A DNA stretch of 59,590 nt from Lentzea indica (GTDB lineage: Bacteria > Actinomycetota > Actinomycetes > Mycobacteriales > Pseudonocardiaceae), in contig NZ_VSRL01000028.1 of the NCBI RefSeq assembly GCF_012184385.1, positions 1 to 59,590 on the forward strand, given 5' to 3'. Shown here one piece after another: positions 1 to 8,389 of the stretch. The notes beneath the pieces were generated by a model, which made no database searches, had not been told where the DNA came from, and saw only the letters and a program-made list of their open reading frames with translations. A program made the translations under genes and the position numbers. Position 1 is the first letter of the stretch, and each line of letters begins with the position of its first letter.

Positions 1-2
1 CG

Positions 3-920
3 CACCCGTCCGCGGCGCAGGCGGCCGAGGGCTTCGCCGCGGAGGAGGCCGCCGGCGTGCCGCGCGACTCCGCGGTGCGCAACTACAAGGACCCGGCAGC
101 CAAGCCGGAACTGATCTGCGCGCTGACCGAGTTCCACGCTCTCGCCGGCTTCCGGTCGCCAGAGCGCACGGTCTCGTTGCTGCGCACCCTGGACGCGCCC
201 GCGCTGGCGCCCTACACCGAGATGCTGGTCGCGCAGCCGGACTCCTCCGGCCTGCGGGCGTTGTTCACCATGCTGATCACGCTGCCGCAGACCTCGTTGA
301 GCACGCTGCTGCCACAGGTTCTCGACGCGTGCGTGCTGCACGTGAAGGAACACGGCGAGTTCGACCTGGAATGCCGCACCATCCTGGAGCTGGGCGAGTC
401 CTACCCCGGCGACGCGGGCGTGCTCGCGGCTCTGCTCCTGAACCGCATCGTGCTGCAGCCCGGCGAGGCCATCCACCTGCCGGCGGGCAACCTGCACGCG
501 TACCTGCGCGGCACGGGCATCGAGATCCTGGCGAATTCGGACAACGTCCTGCGCTGCGGCCTCACGCCGAAGCACGTCGACGTGCCCGAGCTGTTGCGTG
601 TGCTCGACTTCACGTGCGGCGACATGCCGGTGTCGACCGGCGAGGAGGTCTCGCCGGGCGTCCGGGTCTACCGCACGCCCGCGCCGGAGTTCGAACTGTC
701 CCGGTTGGACCTGGCAGGCGAGACGCGGATCAACGACGACGGCCCGCAGATCGTTCTCTGCACCGCGGGCGCCGCTGTTCTGACGAACGCGCGCGGGGAC
801 GAGTTGCGGCTGGTCCGCGGACAGTCGGTGTGGCTGCCCGCGTCAGATCCCGCGGTGATCGTTCGACCGGATGGTGTCGAATCCGCCCAACTTTTCCGCG
901 CTACAGCGGGAACCGACTAA
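3..920 (+). CDS. manA: Mannose-6-phosphate isomerase, type I, 5'-truncated by the window edge
   Basis: This enzyme interconverts mannose-6-phosphate and fructose-6-phosphate and feeds GDP-mannose synthesis in the cytoplasm. The open frame enters the window at base 3, so the ATG at 57 is internal. Type I hallmarks are visible: an HPS motif at the very start (its His is a zinc ligand in the family), then RNYKDPAAKPEL with the conserved Lys-Pro-Glu, and LPAGNLHAYLRG carrying a further zinc-ligand His. About 305 codons are present, against roughly 400 for complete enzymes, so about 90 residues are missing upstream. In mycobacteria manA lies in the same neighbourhood as an amino-acid permease, sahH, tmk and mtrAB, and that wider order is seen here too. 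Confidence 0.95.
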   Translation, partial: HPSAAQAAEGFAAEEAAGVPRDSAVRNYKDPAAKPELICALTEFHALAGFRSPERTVSLLRTLDAPALAPYTEMLVAQPDSSGLRALFTMLITLPQTSLSTLLPQVLDACVLHVKEHGEFDLECRTILELGESYPGDAGVLAALLLNRIVLQPGEAIHLPAGNLHAYLRGTGIEILANSDNVLRCGLTPKHVDVPELLRVLDFTCGDMPVSTGEEVSPGVRVYRTPAPEFELSRLDLAGETRINDDGPQIVLCTAGAAVLTNARGDELRLVRGQSVWLPASDPAVIVRPDGVESAQLFRATAGTD

Positions 921-965
921 GGTTCAGCACCGGACAAACCGGACTGGTTCAGCGAGGAGACAGGC

Positions 966-1889
966 GTGTCAGCAGGGGGCGGAACCAAGGCCATCGTCGC
1001 GGCGTTGGTGGCTAACGCCGGTATCGCGGCGGCCAAGTTCGTCGGATTCTTGATCACCGGCTCGTCGTCGATGCTGGCCGAGTCGGTGCACTCGGTGGCC
1101 GACACGTCGAACCAGGGCTTGCTGCTGCTCGGCCAGAAGACGGCCCAGCGCAAGGCGACCAGGCTGCATCCGTTCGGCTACGGCCGCGACCGCTACTTCT
1201 GGTCGTTCGTGGTGGCACTGCTGCTGTTCAGCCTCGGCTCGGTTTTCGCGCTGTACGAGGGCATCCACAAGCTGCAGCACCCCGAGGGTCTCACCAGCCC
1301 GCTCGTCGCCGTCGGCATCCTCGTCGTCGCGATCGGCCTGGAGACCTACAGCTTCATGACCGCGATCAGCGAGTCCAAGAAGATCAAGGGCGACGCCAGC
1401 TGGTGGGGCTTCATCCGCAACTCGCGCACGCCGGAGCTGCCGGTCGTGCTGCTGGAGGACCTGGGCGCACTGATCGGTCTGGTGCTCGCCCTGATGGGCG
1501 TCGGCCTCACCATGATCACCGGCAACCCGGTCTTCGACGCGCTCGGCACCGTCTGCATCGGTGTGCTGCTGGGCATCATCGCGGTCATCCTGATCATCGA
1601 GATGAAGTCGCTCCTGATCGGCGAGGGCGCGTCCGACGCCGACCTCGACGTGATCTGCGACGAGCTGGCCGCCGGCAAGGTGCAGCGCGTCATCCACATC
1701 AAGACGCAGTACATCGGCCCGGAGGAGATCCTGGTCGCGGCGAAGATCGCGCTGGAGCCGCAGCTGTCGCTGGACCAGGTGGCTCAGGCGATCAACGATG
1801 CCGAGCAGCGGGTGCGGAACAAGGTGCCGCACGCTCGGTTGATCTACCTGGAGCCGGACCTGGACCGGTCGACGGTCAGCAGCTCCTGA
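966..1889 (+). CDS. Cation diffusion facilitator (CDF) family transporter
   Basis: This is a probable proton-coupled exporter of divalent metals such as zinc in the plasma membrane. The 307-residue protein has the CDF layout of about six membrane segments followed by a cytoplasmic C-terminal domain (roughly residues 205-307). The second segment carries AESVHSVAD, giving the His42/Asp46 pair expected of the metal site, and LLEDLGALIG in the fifth segment supplies a further acidic residue. The GTG start at 966 follows an AGGAGA ribosome site and is 45 bp after manA, so the two may be cotranscribed. The metal cannot be assigned from sequence alone. Confidence 0.92.
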   Translation: MSAGGGTKAIVAALVANAGIAAAKFVGFLITGSSSMLAESVHSVADTSNQGLLLLGQKTAQRKATRLHPFGYGRDRYFWSFVVALLLFSLGSVFALYEGIHKLQHPEGLTSPLVAVGILVVAIGLETYSFMTAISESKKIKGDASWWGFIRNSRTPELPVVLLEDLGALIGLVLALMGVGLTMITGNPVFDALGTVCIGVLLGIIAVILIIEMKSLLIGEGASDADLDVICDELAAGKVQRVIHIKTQYIGPEEILVAAKIALEPQLSLDQVAQAINDAEQRVRNKVPHARLIYLEPDLDRSTVSSS

Positions 1890-1970
1890 TCGGAAGCGAG
1901 CTGTAGGGATCTCGCATGGTGGATACCTCTAGGGTGGGCCGAATCAGGTTCCATCAAGGAGGTATGCACC

Positions 1971-3503
1971 GTGCCGGGGAACGGGTTGTGGCGCACCAAG
2001 TCGATCGAGCAGTCGATCGCGGACACGGACGAGCCGGACACCAGGCTGCGCAAGGATCTGACGGCTTGGGACCTCACGGTCTTCGGTGTCGCGGTCGTCA
2101 TCGGTGCCGGCATCTTCACGCTCACCGCGAGCACCGCGGGCAACATCGCGGGCCCGTCGGTGTCGCTCGCGTTCGTGCTGGCGGCGATCGCGTGTGCGCT
2201 GGCCGCGTTGTGCTACGCCGAGTTCGCCTCGACGGTGCCGGTCGCGGGTAGCGCGTACACGTTCTCCTACGCCACGTTCGGCGAGTTCGCCGCGTGGATC
2301 ATCGGCTGGGACCTCGTGCTGGAGTTCGCGGTCGGTTCGGCCGCCGTGGCGAAGGGCTGGTCGGCCTACCTGCAGACCACGCTGGGGCTCTTCGGCCTCG
2401 ACGTGAAGACCGAGGTGGGCGACGGCGTCAAGTTCGACTGGGGCGCGGTGCTGCTGGTCGGCGTGCTGACCGTTCTGCTGGTCATCGGCACGAAGCTGTC
2501 TTCGCGGGTCAGCGCTGTCATCACGGCCATCAAGGTCGCGGTGGTGCTGCTCGTGATCGTGCTCGGCATCAGCTACATCAACGCCGACAACTACAGCCCG
2601 TTCATCCCGCCTGCCGCCGGTGAGGCCGACGCGGGCAGCGGGCTGGAGCAGTCGCTGTTCTCGCTGGCCACCGGCTACTCAGGCAGCACGTACGGCGTGC
2701 TCGGCATGCTCGCGGCCGCGTCGATCGTGTTCTTCGCGTTCATCGGTTTCGACGTCGTGGCGACCACGGCCGAGGAGACCAAGAACCCGCAGAAGGCCGT
2801 GCCGCGGGGCATTCTCGGCTCGCTCGCGATCGTCACGGTGCTGTACGTCGCCGTCACGCTGGTGATCACCGGCATGGTGCCGTACGAGAAGCTCAAGACG
2901 CAGCCGGACGGCACGCGCGCGACGCTCGCCAGTGCGTTCTCCGACAACGGTGTCGACTGGGCGGCCACGGTGATCTCGGTCGGCGCGCTCGCCGGTCTGA
3001 CCACCGTCGTCATGGTGCTGATGCTCGGCCAGAGCCGTGTGCTGTTCGCGATGTCGCGTGACGGACTGCTCCCGCGCAACCTCGCCAAGACCGGTTCGCA
3101 CGGGACGCCGACGCGCATCACGATCATCATCGGCGCGCTGGTCGCGGTCGCTGCCGGCTTCTTCCCCGCTGGCAAGCTGGAAGAGATGGTGAACGTCGGC
3201 ACGCTGTTCGCGTTCAGCCTCGTGTCCGCGGGTGTGCTGGTGCTGCGCAAGACGCGGCCGGATCTGCCACGCGGGTTCCGCGTGCCGCTCGTGCCGCTGG
3301 TGCCGATCCTCGCGATCCTCGCCTGCCTGTGGCTGATGCTGAACCTGACCGCGCTCACCTGGGTCCGGTTCCTCGCCTGGATGGCGCTCGGTGTCGTCGT
3401 CTACTTCATCTACAGCCGGCGCAACTCGGTGCTCGGCAAGACCGGCTACGCCCCGGTCGAGCCCGAACCCGTCATCAAGCACGGCGAAGAGCCCGGCATC
3501 TAG
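1971..3503 (+). CDS. Amino acid permease, APC superfamily (cationic amino acid transporter type)
   Basis: This 510-residue integral membrane protein has about 12 hydrophobic segments and imports amino acids, by family resemblance basic ones. The first segment carries the APC signature VVIGAGIFTLTAS, and LTAWDLTVFGVA before it is typical of the CAT/YfnA branch. The GTG start at 1971 follows a strong AAGGAGG site. An amino-acid permease occupies an equivalent place in the mycobacterial manA-sahH neighbourhood. The gene is followed immediately by a long inverted repeat that may end its transcript. Confidence 0.93.
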   Translation: MPGNGLWRTKSIEQSIADTDEPDTRLRKDLTAWDLTVFGVAVVIGAGIFTLTASTAGNIAGPSVSLAFVLAAIACALAALCYAEFASTVPVAGSAYTFSYATFGEFAAWIIGWDLVLEFAVGSAAVAKGWSAYLQTTLGLFGLDVKTEVGDGVKFDWGAVLLVGVLTVLLVIGTKLSSRVSAVITAIKVAVVLLVIVLGISYINADNYSPFIPPAAGEADAGSGLEQSLFSLATGYSGSTYGVLGMLAAASIVFFAFIGFDVVATTAEETKNPQKAVPRGILGSLAIVTVLYVAVTLVITGMVPYEKLKTQPDGTRATLASAFSDNGVDWAATVISVGALAGLTTVVMVLMLGQSRVLFAMSRDGLLPRNLAKTGSHGTPTRITIIIGALVAVAAGFFPAGKLEEMVNVGTLFAFSLVSAGVLVLRKTRPDLPRGFRVPLVPLVPILAILACLWLMLNLTALTWVRFLAWMALGVVVYFIYSRRNSVLGKTGYAPVEPEPVIKHGEEPGI

Positions 3504-3517
3504 ACATCGGACCTCTT

Positions 3518-3556
3518 CTCCTCCAAGCTCATGGTGCCGCCATGAGCTTGGAGGAG
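3518..3556. terminator. Perfect 17-bp inverted repeat with 5-nt loop covering the next gene's ribosome site
   Basis: The left arm at 3518-3534 (CTCCTCCAAGCTCATGG) is exactly complementary to the right arm at 3540-3556, with loop TGCCG. Pairing extends a few bases further with one wobble. It starts 15 bp after the permease stop, so it could end that transcript, although no T-run follows. Its right arm contains the GGAGGAG immediately before the fucosidase ATG at 3564, so in a read-through RNA the ribosome site would be paired. Confidence 0.75.
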
Positions 3557-3563
3557 GAGTCCG

Positions 3564-5289
3564 ATGCTCAACGCGCTGGTCGCAGCGCTGCTGGCGGTGC
3601 TGCCCTTGGCAGGTCCCGGCACGAATCACGCCACAGACGACCCGTTCACCTCGGAGCGGACGCAATGGTTCCGTGACGCACGGTTCGGCATGTTCATCCA
3701 CTTCGGCGGCTACTCGCAGCTCGAGGGCGAGTACCAGAGGTCCGACGGCTCCACCTGTCAGGACGCCGAGTGGATCATGAACAAGTGCAAGATCCCGACG
3801 GGTGAGTACGAGCGCCTGGTGAAGTCGTTCAACCCCGCCCAGTTCTCGGCAAAGGCCATCGTCGACACGGCGAAAGCGGCGGGGCAGAAGTACATCATCA
3901 TCACGTCGAAGCACCACGACGGCTACGCGATGTGGCCCACGAAGGTCAACAAGTGGAACCTGCGCGACCACTCCGCGTTCGACAAGAAACGTGACGTGCT
4001 CGCCGAGCTCAAAGCCGAGGCGGACCGCCAGGGCATCAAGTTCGGCCTCTACTACTCGACCTGGGACTGGCACGACCCCGACGCCCGGTCGACCCAGAAC
4101 TTCGCGCGGTACAAGGCAGCTGGTCGAGCTGATCGACGGCTACGACCCGGCGCTGCTGTGGTTCGACGGCGACTGGGACACGAACAACCCGCCCAACCCG
4201 TGGACCAAGCAGGACGGCGCCGAGCTGGAGACGTTCCTCAAGGCCAAGGATCCGGACCTGCTCATCAACAACCGGATCTCCAAGCGAGCACCGGGGGTGA
4301 AGGAACGCCGGGTCGTCGACGGCGACTTCGGCACGCCAGAGCAGACCTTCCCGTCCGCACCGATCGACGGCCAGCTCTGGGAGTCCTGCATGACGATCCC
4401 GAGCAAGTGGGGGTATGCCAAGTGGGACAAGAATTTCAAGAGCGCGACCACGTTGACCCGCAACCTCGTCGACATCGCCTCGCGCAGTGGCAACTACCTG
4501 CTCAACGTCGGCCCGGACAAGCTCGGCCGCATTCCTGCTCCGGAGTCGGATCGCCTGCGCGCCATGGGTTCCTGGCTCTCGCAGCACGGTGACGCGGTGT
4601 ACGGCGCCGGGGCAGCGCCCTGGGTGGCCGACCCGGCGTGGGGTGCCGTGTCACGCAAGGGTGACAAGCTCCACCTGAGCGTCTACGACTGGTCGAACTC
4701 CTTGCACCTCAAGGTTCTCGAACCTTTCGACATCACGTCAGCGCGCGTCATCGGCAGCCCGCAGGGTGTGTCGGTGGTGAAGGCCGGCGACGGCTACGAC
4801 GTGAAACCGAGTGGAGCCAAGACGAACGACGTCGCGACGGTGATCGAGCTGACCGTCCGCGGCGAGCAGGCGGCACCGGCCGGGACCGGGAACGGACTGC
4901 GGGCGCAGTATTTCCCGACGAACAACTGGACCGGGACGCCTGTCACGCGCACCGATCCGTCGCTGAACTTCGCGTGGCGCTTCGACGGCGACAACTTCTC
5001 CGTGCGCTGGACCGGGTTCGTGCAGCCGAGGTTCAGCGACACCTACACGTTCCTCGCGGTGTCGGACGAGATCGCGAAGGTGTGGGTGGACGGCAAGCTC
5101 GTCGTGGACGCGTCGCAGGCCCACCAGGCGCGCATCGACAAGGGCACCATCGCCTTGCAGGCGGGGAAGAAGTACGCCATCAAGGTCGACTTCGCGGAGA
5201 GGACCGGCGAGGCGCACTTCAAGTTGCTGTGGTCTTCCGCGAACCAATCTCAGCAGGTCGTGCCCAAAGAACAGCTCTTCACCAACTAA
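3564..5289 (+). pseudogene. Secreted alpha-L-fucosidase (GH29) with C-terminal PA14 domain, frameshifted
   Basis: The intact product would hydrolyse alpha-L-fucosyl groups outside the cell. The N-terminus is a short hydrophobic signal-like stretch followed by the GH29 domain: RFGMFIHFGGYS, SKHHDGYAMWP, YYSTWDWHDPD and, after the shift, LLWFDGDWD with the expected nucleophile Asp. The last 140 or so residues (LRAQYF, VRWTGFV, KVWVDGKLV, KLLWSS) form a PA14 carbohydrate-binding domain. The reading frame changes at 4116: TAC AAG is followed by one extra G, or two bases are lost, before CAG CTG. Both halves otherwise have normal high-GC codon use, which suggests a recent lesion or a sequencing error rather than old decay. 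The restored protein would be about 574 residues. Confidence 0.85.
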
Positions 5290-5299
5290 CCTGCGCACC

Positions 5300-5755
5300 A
5301 TGGGAAACGCACGGTGGCTCTCTGAGGAGGAGGGGCACGCCTGGCATCACTTCGTCCAGGCGTACCACCTCCTCGAGAGGCAGATCGAACAGCAGTTGCA
5401 GCGCGATGCGGGCCTGTCGCACGCGCAGTACAACGTGCTGGTCGTGCTGTCCGAACAGCCGGGCAACCGCATGCGCATGACCGAGCTCGCGCGCCGCGTC
5501 GTGGTGTCGAAGAGCTCGCTGACCTACCAGATCGGCAAGCTGGAGAAGGCGGGACTCGTGCGGCGCGAACCGCACGAGTCCGACGAACGCGGCATCCTCG
5601 CCGTGCTCACCGACGCCGGCAAGGCCCTGCTGCAGACGGCGGCGCCCGGTCACGTCGACACCGTTCGCGAGTACCTGATCGACCTCTTCACGCCGGAACA
5701 GCTGGCGCAGCTCGCGTCGTTCATGCGGATCGTCCACGAGAGGGCCGACGACTAG
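5300..5755 (+). CDS. MarR family transcriptional regulator
   Basis: This 151-residue DNA-binding regulator has the MarR winged-helix pattern: LSHAQYNVLVVLSEQPG, then MTELARRVVVSKSSLTYQIGKLEKAGLV as the recognition helix, then the wing around RREPHESDERGILAVLT with the conserved DxRG. Flanking helices fit the dimerisation region. It starts 10 bp after the fucosidase stop and could be cotranscribed with it. Its targets and ligand are unknown. The stop codon overlaps the stop of the opposing kinase-like gene inside a CTAG palindrome. Confidence 0.9.
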   Translation: MGNARWLSEEEGHAWHHFVQAYHLLERQIEQQLQRDAGLSHAQYNVLVVLSEQPGNRMRMTELARRVVVSKSSLTYQIGKLEKAGLVRREPHESDERGILAVLTDAGKALLQTAAPGHVDTVREYLIDLFTPEQLAQLASFMRIVHERADD

Positions 5756-6357
5756 AGCGTCAGCAGATCGCGTTCCTCCAGCCAGTCGGCCACGTCGTCC
5801 GGCCCGTGCCGGGTCACGTCGAACTCGAACACGGGCAGGATCGACTTCCCCGCCAATTCGCGGAGTTGGTGCTGCTCCTCGATGAACGGCTCCAGCGAGA
5901 CGTACTGCTTCGGGTTCGCGCTGACCTTCAGCCGCTCGGCTCGTGCCTGCTCGAACGTGTCCTCCGGCCGCGTGCACAGCACGATCGCGAAGTTGAGCTG
6001 CTTCAGCCGTTCCTCCAGCCAGCCGAAGTCGAACTCGCGCCCCTGCCGCGCCTGGTACGCCATCGTGGACAGGTGGAACCGGTCGACGATCCACGAGTAG
6101 TAGCGCTGCAACTCGAACATCCGAACCCACGTCTCGTAGGTCTCCAAGGCGTGTTCGGTCTCCTCCGGTGCGAAGTCGATCAGCCCTCGTCCCCACGGTT
6201 CGTTGGTGAACCCGCTCCACTCGGCGGAGATCAACGGTGAGTGGTAGCGGTACTTGCGGTGACCGACGAGGCGAGGGTGCTCGTTGAGCGCGTAGGCCAG
6301 GTCCGTCTTGCCGGTCAGGCGCGTTCCTTCGAGGATCACCTTGGGCGTCAGCTTCAT
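5752..6357 (-). CDS. P-loop kinase-like protein (deoxynucleoside/thymidylate kinase fold)
   Basis: This 201-residue protein opens with a Walker A motif, LEGTRLTGKTDLA at residues 9-21, and has VDRFHLS near residue 95, resembling the DRxH/DR-Y motif of thymidylate and deoxynucleoside kinases. A C-terminal stretch of charged helices could act as a lid. The substrate is not recognisable, so it is best called a nucleotide-kinase-like P-loop protein. It is divergent from the glmL-like gene, with only 18 bp between start codons, so one or both transcripts are probably nearly leaderless. Confidence 0.7.
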   Translation of the reverse strand: MKLTPKVILEGTRLTGKTDLAYALNEHPRLVGHRKYRYHSPLISAEWSGFTNEPWGRGLIDFAPEETEHALETYETWVRMFELQRYYSWIVDRFHLSTMAYQARQGREFDFGWLEERLKQLNFAIVLCTRPEDTFEQARAERLKVSANPKQYVSLEPFIEEQHQLRELAGKSILPVFEFDVTRHGPDDVADWLEERDLLTL

Positions 6358-6375
6358 GGTGAGTTAGCTTGCCTC

Positions 6376-7611
6376 GTGATCCTGTGTCTTGACGTCGGTT
6401 CCACCTGGACGAAGGCTGCTCTGGTGACCCCGGAGGGCGAGCTGGTCCGGACCGGGCAGCATCCGACCACGCCTCCTGAGGTGCTGCGCGGCATCGACGC
6501 GCTGCGCTCCGAGGTGGGTGACGGCGAGATCCTGGCGTGTTCGTCGGCCGGCGGTGGGCTGCGGCTCGCGGTCGTCGGTCAGGAACGCGTGGTGAGCGCC
6601 GAGGCCGGTTACCGGGTCGCACTCAGCGCGGGCGCCAAGATCGTGCACGTCAGCGCGGGCCCACTCGACGTGAAGGCGTTGCGTTCGTCTTCGCCTGATC
6701 TCGTGCTGTTGGTCGGCGGCACGGACGGCGGTGACCAGTCCGTCCTGCTGCACAACGCCGCGAAGCTCGCACGAGTGGCCGTGCCGATCGTGCTGGCCGG
6801 CAACGCCGATGCGCAGCCAGAAGCGTTGGAGCTTCTGGCGAAACGGACCGTGGTGGCGTGCCCGAACGTGCTGCCGGACGTCGGTCGGCTCGCCCCGGAA
6901 CCGGCCCGCAAAGCGATCAGGGAGGCGTTCCTCCAGCACGTGATCGGCGGCAAAGGCCTGTCTCGGGGACCGCGGTTCCGTCAGTTGGTGCGAGCCGTGA
7001 CGCCCGATGCCGTGCTGGCCGGTGTCTCGCGGTTGGCCGCGCAGGACCGTGAGGGTGCCGTGTTGGTGGTGGACGTCGGTGGCGCGACAACGGACGTCTA
7101 CTCGGCGGTGTCCAACGTGGACAGCGAAGGTCTGGAACGGACGGTCGCGCTGCCACCGGACCGCCGCACGGTCGAGGGCGACCTGGGCATGCGCTGGTCG
7201 GCGCCGGGTGTGGTCAAGGAAGCGCTTGCGGAGCGCCTGACCACCGAGGATCTGGCCGAGGAAGCGCAGAAGCGAGCCGAGAACGTCGGCTGGCTCCCCG
7301 ACGACCCGGCCGTGGACGTGAAGCTGGCGTCGTTCGCGGCGATCTTGGCCGTGCGCAGGCATCTGCGGCAGGTCGACGGCCAGCTCGGACCGCACGGAGC
7401 CGGGTTGCTCGTGCTCTCCGGCGGCGTCTTCCGGCACACGCCCGACATCACGCCGATCGTCGAGGCGCTGCGCAACGACCCGGTGCTGCGCCCAGTGCTG
7501 CGGACCGCCGAGATCACCGTCGACCGCGACTACGTGCTGGCGCCGGTGGGCCTGCTCGCCGAGTCGGGGCGGCTCGAGGCCGCCGACCGACTGGCGAAAC
7601 GGCTGGGCTAG
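6376..7611 (+). CDS. GlmL/MutL-family protein (glutamate mutase accessory-type ASKHA ATPase)
   Basis: The protein of about 411 residues begins MILCLDVGSTWTKAALV, a phosphate-1 motif of the ASKHA (actin/hexokinase) fold, and has a second one at VLVVDVGGATTDVYSAV, plus VLLVGGTDGG and LVLSGGVFRH. This pattern fits the GlmL family, found next to coenzyme-B12-dependent glutamate mutase and proposed to aid assembly or reactivation of the enzyme. No mutase subunit gene is nearby, so its partner here is unknown. The GTG at 6376 is chosen because it starts exactly at the conserved fold; upstream in-frame starts would run through the divergent gene. Confidence 0.8.
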   Translation: MILCLDVGSTWTKAALVTPEGELVRTGQHPTTPPEVLRGIDALRSEVGDGEILACSSAGGGLRLAVVGQERVVSAEAGYRVALSAGAKIVHVSAGPLDVKALRSSSPDLVLLVGGTDGGDQSVLLHNAAKLARVAVPIVLAGNADAQPEALELLAKRTVVACPNVLPDVGRLAPEPARKAIREAFLQHVIGGKGLSRGPRFRQLVRAVTPDAVLAGVSRLAAQDREGAVLVVDVGGATTDVYSAVSNVDSEGLERTVALPPDRRTVEGDLGMRWSAPGVVKEALAERLTTEDLAEEAQKRAENVGWLPDDPAVDVKLASFAAILAVRRHLRQVDGQLGPHGAGLLVLSGGVFRHTPDITPIVEALRNDPVLRPVLRTAEITVDRDYVLAPVGLLAESGRLEAADRLAKRLG

Positions 7612-7835
7612 GAAACCTGCGCGTCCTCTTCCTCGTCCACGAACTCGAGAAGATCGCCGGGCTGGCACTCCAGCACCCGGCACATGGCCTCCAGCGTGCT
7701 GAACCGCACGGCCTTCGCACGCCCGTTCTTCAGCACCGCGACGTTGGCCGGCGTCAGCCCGACCTTCTCCGCGAACTCGCCGACGCTCATCTTGCGCTTG
7801 GCCAGCTCGACGTCGATGCGCACGACGATCGGCAT
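7608..7835 (-). CDS. Small XRE-type helix-turn-helix regulator
   Basis: This 75-residue protein is almost entirely a Cro/CI-type HTH: LAKRKMSVGEFAEKVGLTPANVAVLKNGRAKAVRFSTLEAMCRVL, ending in an acidic tail. It is the companion of the upstream DUF2975 membrane protein. The DUF2975 stop and this start share bases as TGATG, so translation is coupled. Such HTH/DUF2975 pairs are widespread in Gram-positive bacteria, and the small protein is presumed to autoregulate the pair. Its stop overlaps the glmL-like stop by 4 bp. Confidence 0.9.
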   Translation of the reverse strand: MPIVVRIDVELAKRKMSVGEFAEKVGLTPANVAVLKNGRAKAVRFSTLEAMCRVLECQPGDLLEFVDEEEDAQVS

Positions 7836-8311
7836 CAGATCACCGACTCCATGTCGGAGCGCAACGTCGTGGCGCGCTGCAGCAGCGCCCGCATCACGAC
7901 CAGTACGAGTCCGAACACGGTGACTCCTGTCGTCAACAAGAACAGCACCATCGGCGCGCCGGGGTCGTCGGCGTTGAAGCCAACCCAGAGGAACACACCC
8001 ACCAGTACCACCCACCCGGCCGCGATGGCCCACACCATCACGTCGACCCACCTGAGCGCGGCCTCGGTGAAGATCAGATCCTTGCGCACCAGCGTGAGCA
8101 GTTTCCACGTCGCGACGATCACCACCTGGACGCAGATCACCCAGAAGATCGAGATGATCGCGCCAGGCCAGATCAGGGGGTCGTTCGGGTTCTGCTGCGC
8201 CATGTACGCGAACTTTCCCGGCAGGGACAGCGTCTCGAACACGACGAGGATCCCGAACAGGATCACCAGGAAGACCCGGAGGGCGGTCACCGCCCAACGT
8301 TCAGCAATCAT
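7835..8311 (-). CDS. DUF2975 family membrane protein
   Basis: This protein of about 158 residues has four hydrophobic segments: ALRVFLVILFGILVVF, IWPGAIISIFWVICVQVVIV, MVWAIAAGWVVLVGVFLWV and VLFLLTTGVTVFGLVLVVM. The region before the third (LTLVRKDLIFTEAALRWVD) matches the soluble loop of DUF2975 proteins. The function is unknown. I prefer the ATG at 8311 over the upstream start at 8347, because 8312-8360 carries operator-like direct repeats shared with the divergent tetR gene. It forms a two-gene unit with the small HTH protein. Confidence 0.85.
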   Translation of the reverse strand: MIAERWAVTALRVFLVILFGILVVFETLSLPGKFAYMAQQNPNDPLIWPGAIISIFWVICVQVVIVATWKLLTLVRKDLIFTEAALRWVDVMVWAIAAGWVVLVGVFLWVGFNADDPGAPMVLFLLTTGVTVFGLVLVVMRALLQRATTLRSDMESVI

Positions 8312-8321
8312 GCGATCGAGT

Positions 8322-8359
8322 ATCGGTAGTGATCTATCGAAAGTCAATCGGTAGCGATC
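8322..8359. promoter_or_regulatory. Two 13-bp direct repeats between divergent DUF2975 and tetR genes
   Basis: ATCGGTAGTGATC at 8322-8334 and ATCGGTAGCGATC at 8347-8359 differ at one base and are 25 bp apart, with a related TATCGA between them. The position between two divergent units, one encoding a TetR protein and the other an HTH protein, suggests an operator. Which protein binds is not shown by the sequence. Confidence 0.5.
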
Positions 8360-8389
8360 GTGTCGCGGCAGGTCTCTACAGTGATCGGC

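Noticed and set aside
2679..4073. 464-codon antisense frame across the permease and fucosidase genes
   Set aside because: It has shadow composition, no recognisable domain, and runs over a strongly supported permease on the other strand.
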